IMG/VR virus record: IMGVR_UViG_3300000405_000064 | Span: 1-22,147 of that record | Source: a virus | Reading direction: 5' to 3' (one strand) | Length of the DNA stretch: 22,147 nt | Part shown: positions 8,397 to 14,519 of the stretch, in pieces | Numbering within the stretch: the first letter of the stretch is position 1 | Layout: each line of letters starts with the position of its first letter | The notes under the pieces: model-generated | Told to the model about the DNA's origin: nothing | Database searches by the model: none | What the model saw: the letters and a program-made list of their open reading frames with translations, nothing else | Position numbers and translations under genes: made by a program

Positions 8397-8654
8397 ATGA
8401 AAAAACTGATAGAAGAATTAAGTCAAGATATAATAAATTGTATTGTTGACGATTACACTGATAACAGCGAAGAAATTACAAAGGCACTAAATACTTTAGA
8501 TAAATTAGAGCATCTACTTAATGAACGAGAAAGTGAGGAGCATTGGGATGTAATACACTTAATAAATGACACTCATCAAGTGGTTGGTTCAGATAGTGGT
8601 AATGTATGGTTCCAAGGTACTATTGAAGAATGTAATACATGGAAAAACCTTTGA
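8397..8654 (+). CDS. Small phage hypothetical protein (85 aa)
   Basis: An acidic 85-residue protein. The N-terminal half (1-45) is helical, and the C-terminal half contains VIHLINDTHQVVGSDSG, then WFQGTIEECNTW. The second half resembles short phage proteins that pair a beta strand ('...D....VG') with an 'EEC..W' helix, but I cannot name the family. No membrane segment is present. The start ATG follows an AT-rich stretch (AATTTAAAAGAT), and the frame is closed 14 codons upstream by the TGA at 8355-8357, which limits the start. It sits in a coupled string of small genes transcribed from the 8205 promoter. Confidence 0.75.
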   Translation: MKKLIEELSQDIINCIVDDYTDNSEEITKALNTLDKLEHLLNERESEEHWDVIHLINDTHQVVGSDSGNVWFQGTIEECNTWKNL

Positions 8655-8656
8655 TT

Positions 8657-8854
8657 ATGAAAACAAAAAAAGTAGCAGAACAAGCAGGATATACAATAAC
8701 CTTATCACTGATTTTAGTAGGTAGTATCCTTATAGGTATGGGAATTTATGATGTAGTGAAATACAGCTCTAACCTTGTACTAGGCTTTTGCCTTCTTGTG
8801 GGCGGGGTGGTCTTCGGGTTTGTAATGTTGTTCCTCTTTAGAGAAGATATATGA
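8657..8854 (+). CDS. Two-span small membrane protein
   Basis: 65 residues from the ATG at 8657, two nucleotides after the upstream stop. An alternative ATG at 8639 would add six residues (MEKPLI) and overlap the previous gene by 16 nt. I prefer 8657 because its GATT-ATG context matches neighbouring starts. Two strongly hydrophobic helices are visible, YTITLSLILVGSILIGMG and LVLGFCLLVGGVVFGFVMLF, joined by a short loop (YDVVKYSSN), with a basic N-terminus and an acidic C-terminus (REDI). This fits an inner-membrane protein such as a superinfection-exclusion or membrane-modifying accessory, but the role is unknown. Its TGA overlaps the next ATG (ATGA at 8851-8854). Confidence 0.7.
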   Translation: MKTKKVAEQAGYTITLSLILVGSILIGMGIYDVVKYSSNLVLGFCLLVGGVVFGFVMLFLFREDI

Positions 8855-9348
8855 AAGAGATAGATGGTGACATAGTAGAGCTATCAAGACGGGGCATGTT
8901 TGAAGTGATCTTACAAAACTGTAATTGCTTCTGCATACAAGGTAAAGGATTGGCTCCGATTATGAATAGGCATTTTAACACCTTATCATTCAAGATGGAA
9001 GCACAAAAATATAAAGGCTCCATGAATAAACTAGGTACAATAGACTATGAGCACCTATACTTGGAAGACGGTAAAAACTGGACAAAATACCCTGATGAAA
9101 TGGGAGAGTGGACTACCCATACCATGTATGTAGTTAACGCTTATGCTCAGTACAAGCTAGGTAAGAGTCTAGATTATGAAGCGTTGACTCTATGCCTTAG
9201 AAAAATAAACCACACCTTTAAAGGTAAAAAAATTGGTGTACCAAAAATTGGTGCAGGAATATCTGGAGGAAATTGGGAAAAGATTAGGACAATTATAGAG
9301 AAAGAACTAGTAGATTTGCAGGTAATAATCATAAACTACAAAAGATGA
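8851..9348 (+). CDS. Macrodomain protein (ADP-ribose-binding, Poa1p/TARG1-like)
   Basis: 165 residues covering a single macrodomain. Visible hallmarks are the N-terminal GDI (residues 6-8), the first ligand loop QNCNCFCIQGKGLAPIM (about 22-38, matching the 'CN...G.GIA' loop of this clade), and the second loop VPKIGAGISGGNWEKI (about 136-151, matching 'P.IG.GL.G..W'). These are the features of the ALC1/TARG1/Poa1p branch, which binds ADP-ribose and can hydrolyse ADP-ribose-1''-phosphate or remove ADP-ribose from proteins or DNA. The catalytic Asp of human TARG1 (GLD) is Ser here (GIS), closer to the Poa1p type. In phages such proteins may reverse host ADP-ribosylation defences or recycle NAD by-products; that is inference. 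It is translationally coupled on both sides by ATGA overlaps. Confidence 0.8.
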   Translation: MKEIDGDIVELSRRGMFEVILQNCNCFCIQGKGLAPIMNRHFNTLSFKMEAQKYKGSMNKLGTIDYEHLYLEDGKNWTKYPDEMGEWTTHTMYVVNAYAQYKLGKSLDYEALTLCLRKINHTFKGKKIGVPKIGAGISGGNWEKIRTIIEKELVDLQVIIINYKR

Positions 9349-9518
9349 AAAAATATAGATACGACAAAATTGTACATCAAGAATATTACCAACAGGAAGA
9401 TTCAGTCGAAATGATAAACCGTTTTGGAAAAGAGGGTTGGGAGGTGATAAGCTATAACAGTTATAAAGAGAGTAGGGGATACTTGGTTGAGGTATTTTTA
9501 ATAAAACAAGAGGTATGA
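9345..9518 (+). CDS. DUF4177-like small protein (57 aa)
   Basis: The ATG overlaps the macrodomain stop (ATGA at 9345-9348), and 57 codons run to TGA at 9516-9518. The protein starts MKKYRYDKIV and has the core INRFGKEGWEVISY followed by a terminal strand LVEVFLIKQ. This strand - helix - 'G.EGWE(V/L)(V/I)S' - strand order is the layout of DUF4177 proteins, small cytoplasmic proteins of unknown function common in phages and bacteria. Coupling to the macrodomain gene suggests shared expression, but no functional link is known. The family resemblance is judged by eye. Confidence 0.65.
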   Translation: MKKYRYDKIVHQEYYQQEDSVEMINRFGKEGWEVISYNSYKESRGYLVEVFLIKQEV

Positions 9519-9556
9519 ATAATAAGATAACATATTGGATCACAAAAAAAAAGTAA
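9515..9556 (+). CDS. 13-codon mini-ORF coupled to the preceding gene
   Basis: An ATG overlapping the previous stop (ATGA at 9515-9518) opens 13 codons (MNNKITYWITKKK) ending in TAA at 9554. It contains a run of nine A (9544-9552). It may be a leader peptide that keeps ribosomes moving toward the exonuclease start at 9571, or chance. Confidence 0.2.
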   Translation: MNNKITYWITKKK

Positions 9557-9570
9557 TTAAATAGATTATT

Positions 9571-10566
9571 ATGAAATTATTGAACACAATACCTACCAAT
9601 AGGGTAGTAGGGATAGACATTGAAACTGTCAGGTTAGAACAGGGTTTTGATAACTTATCAGAGGAGTATAAATCTGCTTGGGAGTATAAAAATAAACAGG
9701 ATGGCGAAATACCAAATTATGATGACCTATCAGATTTTTGGGAAAAACGATCGAGCCTTTACGCTGAATTTTCAAAAGTGTGTGCGGTAAGCCTCACTTA
9801 TTTGGATAATTATGGTGGTCTGATATGTAAAGAATTTTACGGATGTAATGAAGAGGTTTTACTAAGTAGTTTAGGGGTAGTTTTAAATAATATGGTCACT
9901 GCCAGTTCCGAGTATAGATTAGCTGGACATGCCTCGAAATTTTTTGACTATCCTTTTTTATGCAAACGTTTTGTAATAAATAACTTAGATATACCAACCG
10001 TTTTAGATTCACTCCACCTTAAACCTTGGGAACAGAAAAACCTGTGTACCAATGAGTTATGGAGAATGGGTGGAACTGGAGCTGGAAGTTCTTTACAAGC
10101 TTTGTGTACTACCCTAAAAATACCCATAAGTAAAGTTGATTTAGTAGGGGACGAGGTAGGGATAGCTTTTTATAATAAAGAATACGAAAGGATAGGAAGA
10201 TATTGCTCTTATGATACCATTGCCACATTTAACGTTATTAGAAGGCTTAAGAAAGAATCTATATTTGATTTCGATAATGTAAAATATATCACTTCCTACA
10301 ATGATAGTATGAACATTGTGGAAGTGGTGGTTAAAACACCTCTCCTAGAAAGAATATATAGTGAGAAGTCCATTTCAGATGCAAGTGGTAAAGAGCTTTT
10401 AGAACTGCTGGGCGCAAGAAAGAAAAAAATACTAAAGAAAGATAAACCTAGACTTGTAGAGCTCTTACATAAAATAAGCGTAGAGACAAAAATGTTCGCT
10501 GGAGACAAACCAGAGATTGTGCAGGAGAAATTAAAGGTAGTGGAACAACTAATAAATAAAATCTAG
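9571..10566 (+). CDS. DEDDy-type 3'-5' exonuclease (DNA polymerase B exonuclease-like)
   Basis: 331 residues. ExoI is VVGIDIET (D16, E18). ExoII is ASKFFDYPFL (D126). ExoIII is IGRYCSYDTIATF, giving the YxxxD of the DEDDy subclass (Y211, D215). These four acidic residues bind the two metals that remove nucleotides from 3' ends. The fold and motif spacing resemble the stand-alone exonucleases related to family-B DNA polymerase proofreading domains, so it probably supplies proofreading or end-trimming during phage replication or recombination. Residues about 240-331 form a separate, Lys-rich helical tail (ELLELLGARKKKILKK) that may bind DNA. A GATTATT-ATG start and an 8-nt gap to the downstream PD-(D/E)XK gene place both in one replication/repair unit. 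The substrate is not known. Confidence 0.85.
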   Translation: MKLLNTIPTNRVVGIDIETVRLEQGFDNLSEEYKSAWEYKNKQDGEIPNYDDLSDFWEKRSSLYAEFSKVCAVSLTYLDNYGGLICKEFYGCNEEVLLSSLGVVLNNMVTASSEYRLAGHASKFFDYPFLCKRFVINNLDIPTVLDSLHLKPWEQKNLCTNELWRMGGTGAGSSLQALCTTLKIPISKVDLVGDEVGIAFYNKEYERIGRYCSYDTIATFNVIRRLKKESIFDFDNVKYITSYNDSMNIVEVVVKTPLLERIYSEKSISDASGKELLELLGARKKKILKKDKPRLVELLHKISVETKMFAGDKPEIVQEKLKVVEQLINKI

Positions 10567-10573
10567 AATCGAT

Positions 10574-11290
10574 ATGAAGTTAAAAACAATAGACCTACCA
10601 AGAAAGTACCAGTACACAGAGGGGGATACAAATAGTCTATACGAGCGTTTTAAGGGGTGGAACAAACTATCCTATAGTCAATATTCGTCTTTTAAAGATC
10701 CTTCGTATATTAGTGGTTATTTTGGGAAGTACTTCTTGGGGGTAAAGGACGATGGCAATATATTTTCAGATTTTGGAGGTTTGTGCGGTGAATATTGGGA
10801 AGCACTAAAGACAGAAGGGCTGAATGAGGAGGATATAGAAGTTTTGAGTACTTTGCCAAGACCAGAAACAGCTAGATATGAGACGGAGATAGTTATAGAT
10901 CTTGAACCTTTCGGGCTGGAAAAAACTTGTATGCAAGGCTTTATAGATCAAGAAGATGAACCAGAGCTAAAAAAACTTGTAATAAAAGATTTAAAGACAG
11001 GTAATCATAAGGATAAACCAGCCTACTATGGTTCACAAGACTATCAGCAAACTACCATCTACTGCTTTTGTAGAGATTTAGAGGGATATGAAATATTAGA
11101 TAGTGGAGTAATATTGTTAGAACGTAAAGGTAATGGTATGGAAAAGTACCCCTTAAAGTTATCTGGTAAGATGTTAGAGATACCCACACCATATTCTAGG
11201 GAGAGGGCAGAGACATTTTTAAAGTTGGCAGCAAAAACCTGCATCAATATATCAGAGTATTATAAGCTATACAAAAAACTGTTCACTTAG
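10574..11290 (+). CDS. PD-(D/E)XK nuclease, Cas4/RecB-like
   Basis: 238 residues. The nuclease core is visible as QGFID (D125), VIKDLKTG (D139, K141: the D/ExK pair) and QDYQQTTIY (Q159-Y163, the QxxxY motif typical of RecB and Cas4-family nucleases). The N-terminal third includes SYSQYSSF and GGLCGEYWEAL, in the place of the usual 'S.S....C......G...H...E' region, but the His is replaced. No four-Cys iron-sulfur cluster set is visible, so it is nearer to RecB-type phage nucleases than to classical Cas4. It probably processes DNA ends in recombination or packaging, working with the upstream DEDDy exonuclease. An A6 run near the 3' end is followed by an open -1 frame of about 50 codons (see separate entry). 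Confidence 0.8.
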   Translation: MKLKTIDLPRKYQYTEGDTNSLYERFKGWNKLSYSQYSSFKDPSYISGYFGKYFLGVKDDGNIFSDFGGLCGEYWEALKTEGLNEEDIEVLSTLPRPETARYETEIVIDLEPFGLEKTCMQGFIDQEDEPELKKLVIKDLKTGNHKDKPAYYGSQDYQQTTIYCFCRDLEGYEILDSGVILLERKGNGMEKYPLKLSGKMLEIPTPYSRERAETFLKLAAKTCINISEYYKLYKKLFT

Positions 11291-11433
11291 TTAAACATTT
11301 CTTAAAAGAGTATGACAAGGTAAGTATTAATATTTTCTTTACAAGAAAAGAAATAAAGGTATTGGGCAGCAATTTCCTATTAGTAGGTGGACAACCAATT
11401 AAAGTAAACATTTACGGGGAAGTTTCGCACTAA
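11266..11433 (+). other. Open -1 frame extension after the PD-(D/E)XK nuclease (possible frameshift product or orphan ORF)
   Basis: The frame -1 relative to the nuclease gene is open from 11266 to TAA at 11431-11433. It overlaps the end of the nuclease at C-AAA-AAA-C (11272-11279), a run prone to slippage. A -1 shift there would replace the last LFT of the nuclease with about 50 residues, including HLVKHFLKEYDK and FLLVGGQPIKVNIYGE, which look protein-like (a helix followed by strands). There is no ATG in the frame; a TTG occurs at 11362. It could also be the remains of a separate gene whose start was lost. Confidence 0.3.
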
Positions 11434-11453
11434 CGCTTTTTTACCCGTTTTTT
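11414..11453 (+). terminator. Weak terminator-like hairpin
   Basis: ACGGG (11414-11418) can pair with CCCGT (11444-11448) around a long loop, directly followed by a run of six T (11448-11453). The stem is short and the loop is 25 nt, so confidence is low. Confidence 0.35.
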
Positions 11454-11466
11454 ATCTTATAAAATT

Positions 11467-11673
11467 ATGAAATACTTAAGAGTTGAGACCAAAGGCAGAA
11501 AGTACAATGATATTGTGGCACAAGTAGATGTAAATAATCTAAATAAAAAAGGAATAAATGCTGAGTGGGACAAGTTAGATAAAAAATATGTAAAAGAACA
11601 TTTCAGCACTGGTCTAATCACACTTGATAGAGAGTTGCGTATATTCGCAGATGAACCAGAAAAATGGTTATGA
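11467..11673 (+). CDS. Small hypothetical protein (68 aa)
   Basis: A basic, soluble 68-residue protein beginning MKYLRVETKGRKYND, with an alternating strand pattern at the N-terminus and a helical middle (DKLDKKYVKEHF). I do not recognise it. The start is preceded by ATAAAATT, the AT-rich context used throughout the window. It is the first gene of a run of six whose stop and start codons overlap through to thyX, so it may set ribosome entry for the operon. No promoter of the TTG/TAnnTTTG type is obvious in the 176 nt upstream, so expression may depend on read-through from the nuclease genes. Confidence 0.65.
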   Translation: MKYLRVETKGRKYNDIVAQVDVNNLNKKGINAEWDKLDKKYVKEHFSTGLITLDRELRIFADEPEKWL

Positions 11674-11906
11674 TAAAAATAGGGGACAAAATAGTGTGTA
11701 AAGACCCAGGAAGGGATATAAACCTAATGAAGAATAAAGTTTATACAGCAGCTTTACTATTTAAGGACAATCAAGGTTCACCAACAGTTGAGCTGGAAGA
11801 GGTAAGGGCTCCCTACCCATTTATAGGATTCCTTTTAGAGAGGTTCCGAAAAGCGTTGCCAGAAGATTTAAAACAGTTAGAAACTAAAGAAAAAATAACG
11901 GTATGA
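11670..11906 (+). CDS. Small phage hypothetical protein, beta-barrel-like (78 aa)
   Basis: The start is placed at 11670, where ATGA overlaps the previous stop. An ATG two codons earlier (11664) is possible. The protein reads IKIGDKIVCKD, then a VYTAALLF strand, then TVELEEVRAP, and ends with LLERFRKALPED. This order of short strands ending in 'RFRK' is common in small, widespread phage and prophage proteins of unknown function with an SH3-like barrel look. No catalytic residues are evident. The role is unknown; coupling in the thyX operon gives no clear hint. Confidence 0.7.
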   Translation: MIKIGDKIVCKDPGRDINLMKNKVYTAALLFKDNQGSPTVELEEVRAPYPFIGFLLERFRKALPEDLKQLETKEKITV

Positions 11907-12202
11907 ACACAATCATTTTAAATAGCTCAACAACAATAAAGCCAGACAACACAAGCGGCTGGAAACTTATAGTCAAAGAAGACAAGATAAGGGAGAGTGG
12001 TAAGAAAGAGGGGGAAGCTTACGTGAGTGAAGACATCACTTACTACCCCACCCTAAAACAATGCCTCAACAGGTTCCTTGACCTTGGCTTTAAAGAGTGC
12101 AAGGACGTAGAAGAAATATTGGCAACCATAAAAGGTTATGAAAAAATAGCCAATAGAGTTTCCAAGATATATGCTAAAGAAGGAGAACTTGTACAATTAT
12201 GA
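11903..12202 (+). CDS. Small phage hypothetical protein (99 aa)
   Basis: 99 residues, coupled to both neighbours by ATGA overlaps. The N-terminal half is strand-rich (TIILNSSTTIK, then GWKLIVKEDKI), the centre reads DITYYPTLKQCLNRFLDLGF, and the C-terminus is helical (about residues 68-95). The 'YYPTL.QCL' step leading into a helix recalls small phage proteins with unknown function, but I cannot assign a family with confidence. It is soluble, with no signal or membrane segment. Confidence 0.7.
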   Translation: MNTIILNSSTTIKPDNTSGWKLIVKEDKIRESGKKEGEAYVSEDITYYPTLKQCLNRFLDLGFKECKDVEEILATIKGYEKIANRVSKIYAKEGELVQL

Positions 12203-12531
12203 AACCAACAGAACAGGATTATTTTGAAAGGCGCTTTTTGAATAACGGGAAATACCATTCCGTGGCAGCTATAAGCGTTAGCGCAGAGGTAGATGAAAAA
12301 GAACTTAGAGATGGAGACTGGGGAGCTTTCACAGCAGACTTCACAATATCAGACTGTAGTAGGTCAATAAACCTAAGTATAGACCTAGAGAGTGAGGAAG
12401 ACCTAAACAACAGCATCCACAAAATGCGACAGATAGAAGAGGTAACAAAAGGATTCAGAGAGTACATGGAAGGGCTAAGAGATAAGGTGAAGGAGTATGA
12501 AGTCATAAGAGAAAATAAGACAGAAATATAA
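12199..12531 (+). CDS. Hypothetical protein (110 aa)
   Basis: An acidic 110-residue protein, coupled upstream by ATGA and downstream by TAATG. Residues about 18-70 alternate as beta strands (VAAISVSAEVDE, FTADFTIS, SINLSIDLES), and residues about 74-105 form a charged helix (MRQIEEVTKGFREYMEGL) with possible coiled-coil character. This suggests a compact beta domain with an oligomerising helix. Not recognised. Confidence 0.65.
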   Translation: MKPTEQDYFERRFLNNGKYHSVAAISVSAEVDEKELRDGDWGAFTADFTISDCSRSINLSIDLESEEDLNNSIHKMRQIEEVTKGFREYMEGLRDKVKEYEVIRENKTEI

Positions 12532-12740
12532 TGTCAGAAGAAGATGAATATTTAATCAAGTCTTTTTGCAGAGGGGGATATGAGAATTACACGACAAAGT
12601 TAACATATAAAGAGAGGTATGACATTTGGATCAGCAATAACTATGAGACGGGAGTAGAATACAACTGTGACGAGAACAATTCCGTAAACTTTGATCACCC
12701 GTATTACGAACCAACACCAAAATATAAGATTTACCTATGA
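12531..12740 (+). CDS. Hypothetical acidic, Tyr-rich protein (69 aa)
   Basis: 69 residues, very rich in Asp, Glu, Asn and Tyr (LTYKERYDIWISNNYETG, PYYEPTPKYKIYL). It starts at a TAATG overlap and ends in an ATGA overlap with thyX. No known motif is visible. The composition (acidic and aromatic) would fit a small protein-binding or DNA-mimic type protein, but that is speculative. Confidence 0.6.
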   Translation: MSEEDEYLIKSFCRGGYENYTTKLTYKERYDIWISNNYETGVEYNCDENNSVNFDHPYYEPTPKYKIYL

Positions 12741-13426
12741 TAGTACAATTAATAAGTAAGACAGTAGGAACCAACAGTTATGAAACCTTAGACAATGAAG
12801 AGATAGTTGCTGCCATAGCAAGACATGGCATTATAAAAGAAGATAATGGTAAACTTGTAAAATATCTTATGGATAACAGCCATTGGAGCCCTTTACAACA
12901 CATTTCTTTTGGTTTCAAGATTAAAACGAGAAGGAGTATATCTGCACAAATATTTAGGCACCGCAGCTTAAATGGACAAGAGTGGTCACTAAGATATTCG
13001 GAACCCCTAGGTTTTGAGAAGGTAGAGTTAAGAAAAGAACATCCTACAAATAGGCAGAGCAGCACAGAAGCATTTGACCCTGAAATTGAAATAGACAGGT
13101 ATCTAGGAGGTTATATTCCTGGAGCTGAAGCTTCTTATAGTAACCTAATGGAAGGGTTACTAGAGGATATTCAATATCTGTATGAGGAGGGCATAAAAGC
13201 AGGAATTGCCAAAGAATGTGCCAGAGATATATTACCTATGTGCACTAAAACAACAATACACATAACAGGTACTTTAAGAGATTTATTGGGATTCTTAAAC
13301 GTTAGGTTAGATGATGACAGTCAAAAAGAAGTAAGAGAAATTGCTTATAGGATAGGAGAAGAATTAGAGCAACAGTTACCTAACACCTTCAAAAACATAG
13401 ATTGGAAAAAGGGAATGTTTATGTAA
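12737..13426 (+). CDS. thyX: Flavin-dependent thymidylate synthase ThyX
   Basis: 229 residues, the usual length for ThyX, which methylates dUMP to dTMP using methylenetetrahydrofolate, FAD and NADPH. The ThyX signature RHRx7S is present as RHRSLNGQEWS (R74-S84) followed by LRYSE. The upstream HWSPLQH (49-55) matches the conserved H-S-P-H segment, and the C-terminal ARDILPM...LRDLLGFLNVRLDDDSQKE region carries the substrate-binding Arg residues. The motif has QE where many ThyX have NE, a known variant. The gene closes a coupled operon of small genes and is followed at once by the nrd promoter region, so dTMP and dNDP synthesis sit side by side, as expected for a phage that boosts dNTP supply. 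Confidence 0.95.
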   Translation: MIVQLISKTVGTNSYETLDNEEIVAAIARHGIIKEDNGKLVKYLMDNSHWSPLQHISFGFKIKTRRSISAQIFRHRSLNGQEWSLRYSEPLGFEKVELRKEHPTNRQSSTEAFDPEIEIDRYLGGYIPGAEASYSNLMEGLLEDIQYLYEEGIKAGIAKECARDILPMCTKTTIHITGTLRDLLGFLNVRLDDDSQKEVREIAYRIGEELEQQLPNTFKNIDWKKGMFM

Positions 13427-13444
13427 AACAAAAAACTAATATCC

Positions 13445-13475
13445 TTGCAATAACAAAAGTAAATGATTACTTTTG
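13445..13475 (+). promoter_or_regulatory. Promoter of the nrdBA cassette
   Basis: TTG at 13445-13447 and TACTTTTG at 13468-13475 with a 20-nt spacer, matching the Bacteroidota -33/-7 pattern. Transcription would start near 13480-13483, about 65 nt before nrdB. Confidence 0.75.
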
Positions 13476-13476
13476 T
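13453..13476 (+). repeat. Perfect inverted repeat over the nrd promoter (putative operator)
   Basis: ACAAAAGTAA (13453-13462) and TTACTTTTGT (13467-13476) form a perfect 10-bp inverted repeat with a 4-nt centre. It fills the promoter spacer and covers the whole -7 element, the right place for a dimeric repressor to block RNA polymerase. It is unlike a typical NrdR box. The left arm (AACAAAAGTAAAT) also occurs once at 7713-7725, upstream of another promoter, without its partner arm. Confidence 0.55.
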
Positions 13477-13487
13477 CTTCAGTATTT

Positions 13488-13521
13488 AAGCCTCCAATGG
13501 GTATTCTGTTGGAGGCTTTTT
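13488..13521 (+). terminator. Strong terminator hairpin in the nrdB leader
   Basis: AAGCCTCCAA (13488-13497) and TTGGAGGCTT (13509-13518) form a perfect 10-bp stem around an 11-nt loop, followed by TTTTT (13517-13521). It ends thyX transcription, but it lies downstream of the nrd promoter, so it may also attenuate nrdBA. Confidence 0.85.
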
Positions 13522-13546
13522 CGTCTAACTTAATTAAATAAAATAA

Positions 13547-14518
13547 ATGAGTATATTTGATCACAGAGAAACAATACAGCCTTATGAATACCCACATCTT
13601 TTGAAGTATGCTGAAGCAATTCAAGAGTCTTTTTGGACGGCAGAACACTTCAACTATGATAGGGACGTTCTGGATTTTAAAACAAAGCTTTCATATAAAG
13701 AAAAAGAAGTGGTTAAAAGGGCTATGCTTGCCATAGGGGTTGTAGAAAACAAGGTAAAGACTTGGTGGGCCAGAATTGATATGAGAATGCCAAAGCCAGA
13801 AATAGCAGATGTAGGACACACTTTTGCAGGAAATGAGGTAATACATAAATTGGCCTATGAAAGACTGCTTAATTTGTTAGGGCTAAGTAAAGATTTTGAG
13901 TCTATTATGGAGATAGAGTGTATGCAGGACAGAGTAAAATACTTAACTACCTACCTTAAGGGAGTATCCTCAAGATCAGACAAGGAATTCACAAAATCAC
14001 TTATATTGTTCACACTATTGGTAGAGAACTCTAGTTTGTTTTCTTACTTCTTAATTGTTTCTTCTTTCAGTAAATACAAAAATCAGACACTGTCTAATTT
14101 TAATTCTGTGGTGACAGTGACTGCCAGAGAAGAAAATTTACATGGGCAGTTTGGGGCAGAACTCATAAAAATAATAGCAAAAGATTATCCAGAATGGTTT
14201 GATGATAAAATGGAGCAAAAAGTAAGAAGAAATATAAGAAAGGCTTTTAAGGCGGAAGAAAAAGTATTAGATTGGGTTTATGAAGAGGGCGAGCTTGAAT
14301 TTATGCCTAAGAGTGTTGTACTGGAGTACTTGAAAAAACGCTTAAACCACAGTTTATCTCAGATGGGTTATGATAAAGAGTATGATCTTGATGAAGAACT
14401 TTTGAAAAAAACAGAATATTTTGATAACTCTGTGAAATCGAGCATATCCTTTGATTTCTTCAACGAAAAAAACGGCGATTATAATTTAACAAATTTTGTA
14501 ACAGAAAACGACTGGTAA
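13547..14518 (+). CDS. nrdB: Ribonucleotide reductase class I, small (radical) subunit NrdB
   Basis: 323 residues. All six diiron ligands are visible: E67 (GVVENK), E97 and H100 (AGNEVIH), E160 (LLVENS), and E196 and H199 (AREENLH). The first ligand is Glu where E. coli has Asp84. Y104 (HKLAYERL), four residues after H100, sits where E. coli Tyr122 carries the radical, so this is a tyrosyl-radical class I protein. The C-terminus ends in an acidic/aromatic tail (NFVTENDW), the region that docks onto NrdA. It partners with the nrdA gene starting one base after its stop. A preceding promoter, inverted repeat and hairpin suggest its own control. Compared with bacterial NrdB (about 320-375 aa) it is short but complete. 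Confidence 0.95.
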   Translation: MSIFDHRETIQPYEYPHLLKYAEAIQESFWTAEHFNYDRDVLDFKTKLSYKEKEVVKRAMLAIGVVENKVKTWWARIDMRMPKPEIADVGHTFAGNEVIHKLAYERLLNLLGLSKDFESIMEIECMQDRVKYLTTYLKGVSSRSDKEFTKSLILFTLLVENSSLFSYFLIVSSFSKYKNQTLSNFNSVVTVTAREENLHGQFGAELIKIIAKDYPEWFDDKMEQKVRRNIRKAFKAEEKVLDWVYEEGELEFMPKSVVLEYLKKRLNHSLSQMGYDKEYDLDEELLKKTEYFDNSVKSSISFDFFNEKNGDYNLTNFVTENDW

Positions 14519-14519
14519 A

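Noticed and set aside
10574-11290. Cas4 linked to a CRISPR system
   Set aside because: The iron-sulfur Cys set is not visible and no CRISPR repeats or other cas genes are present; it is a phage recombination-type nuclease.
13552-13559. TATATTTG promoter element inside the start of nrdB
   Set aside because: It encodes residues 2-5 of NrdB and has no TTG at the right distance upstream.
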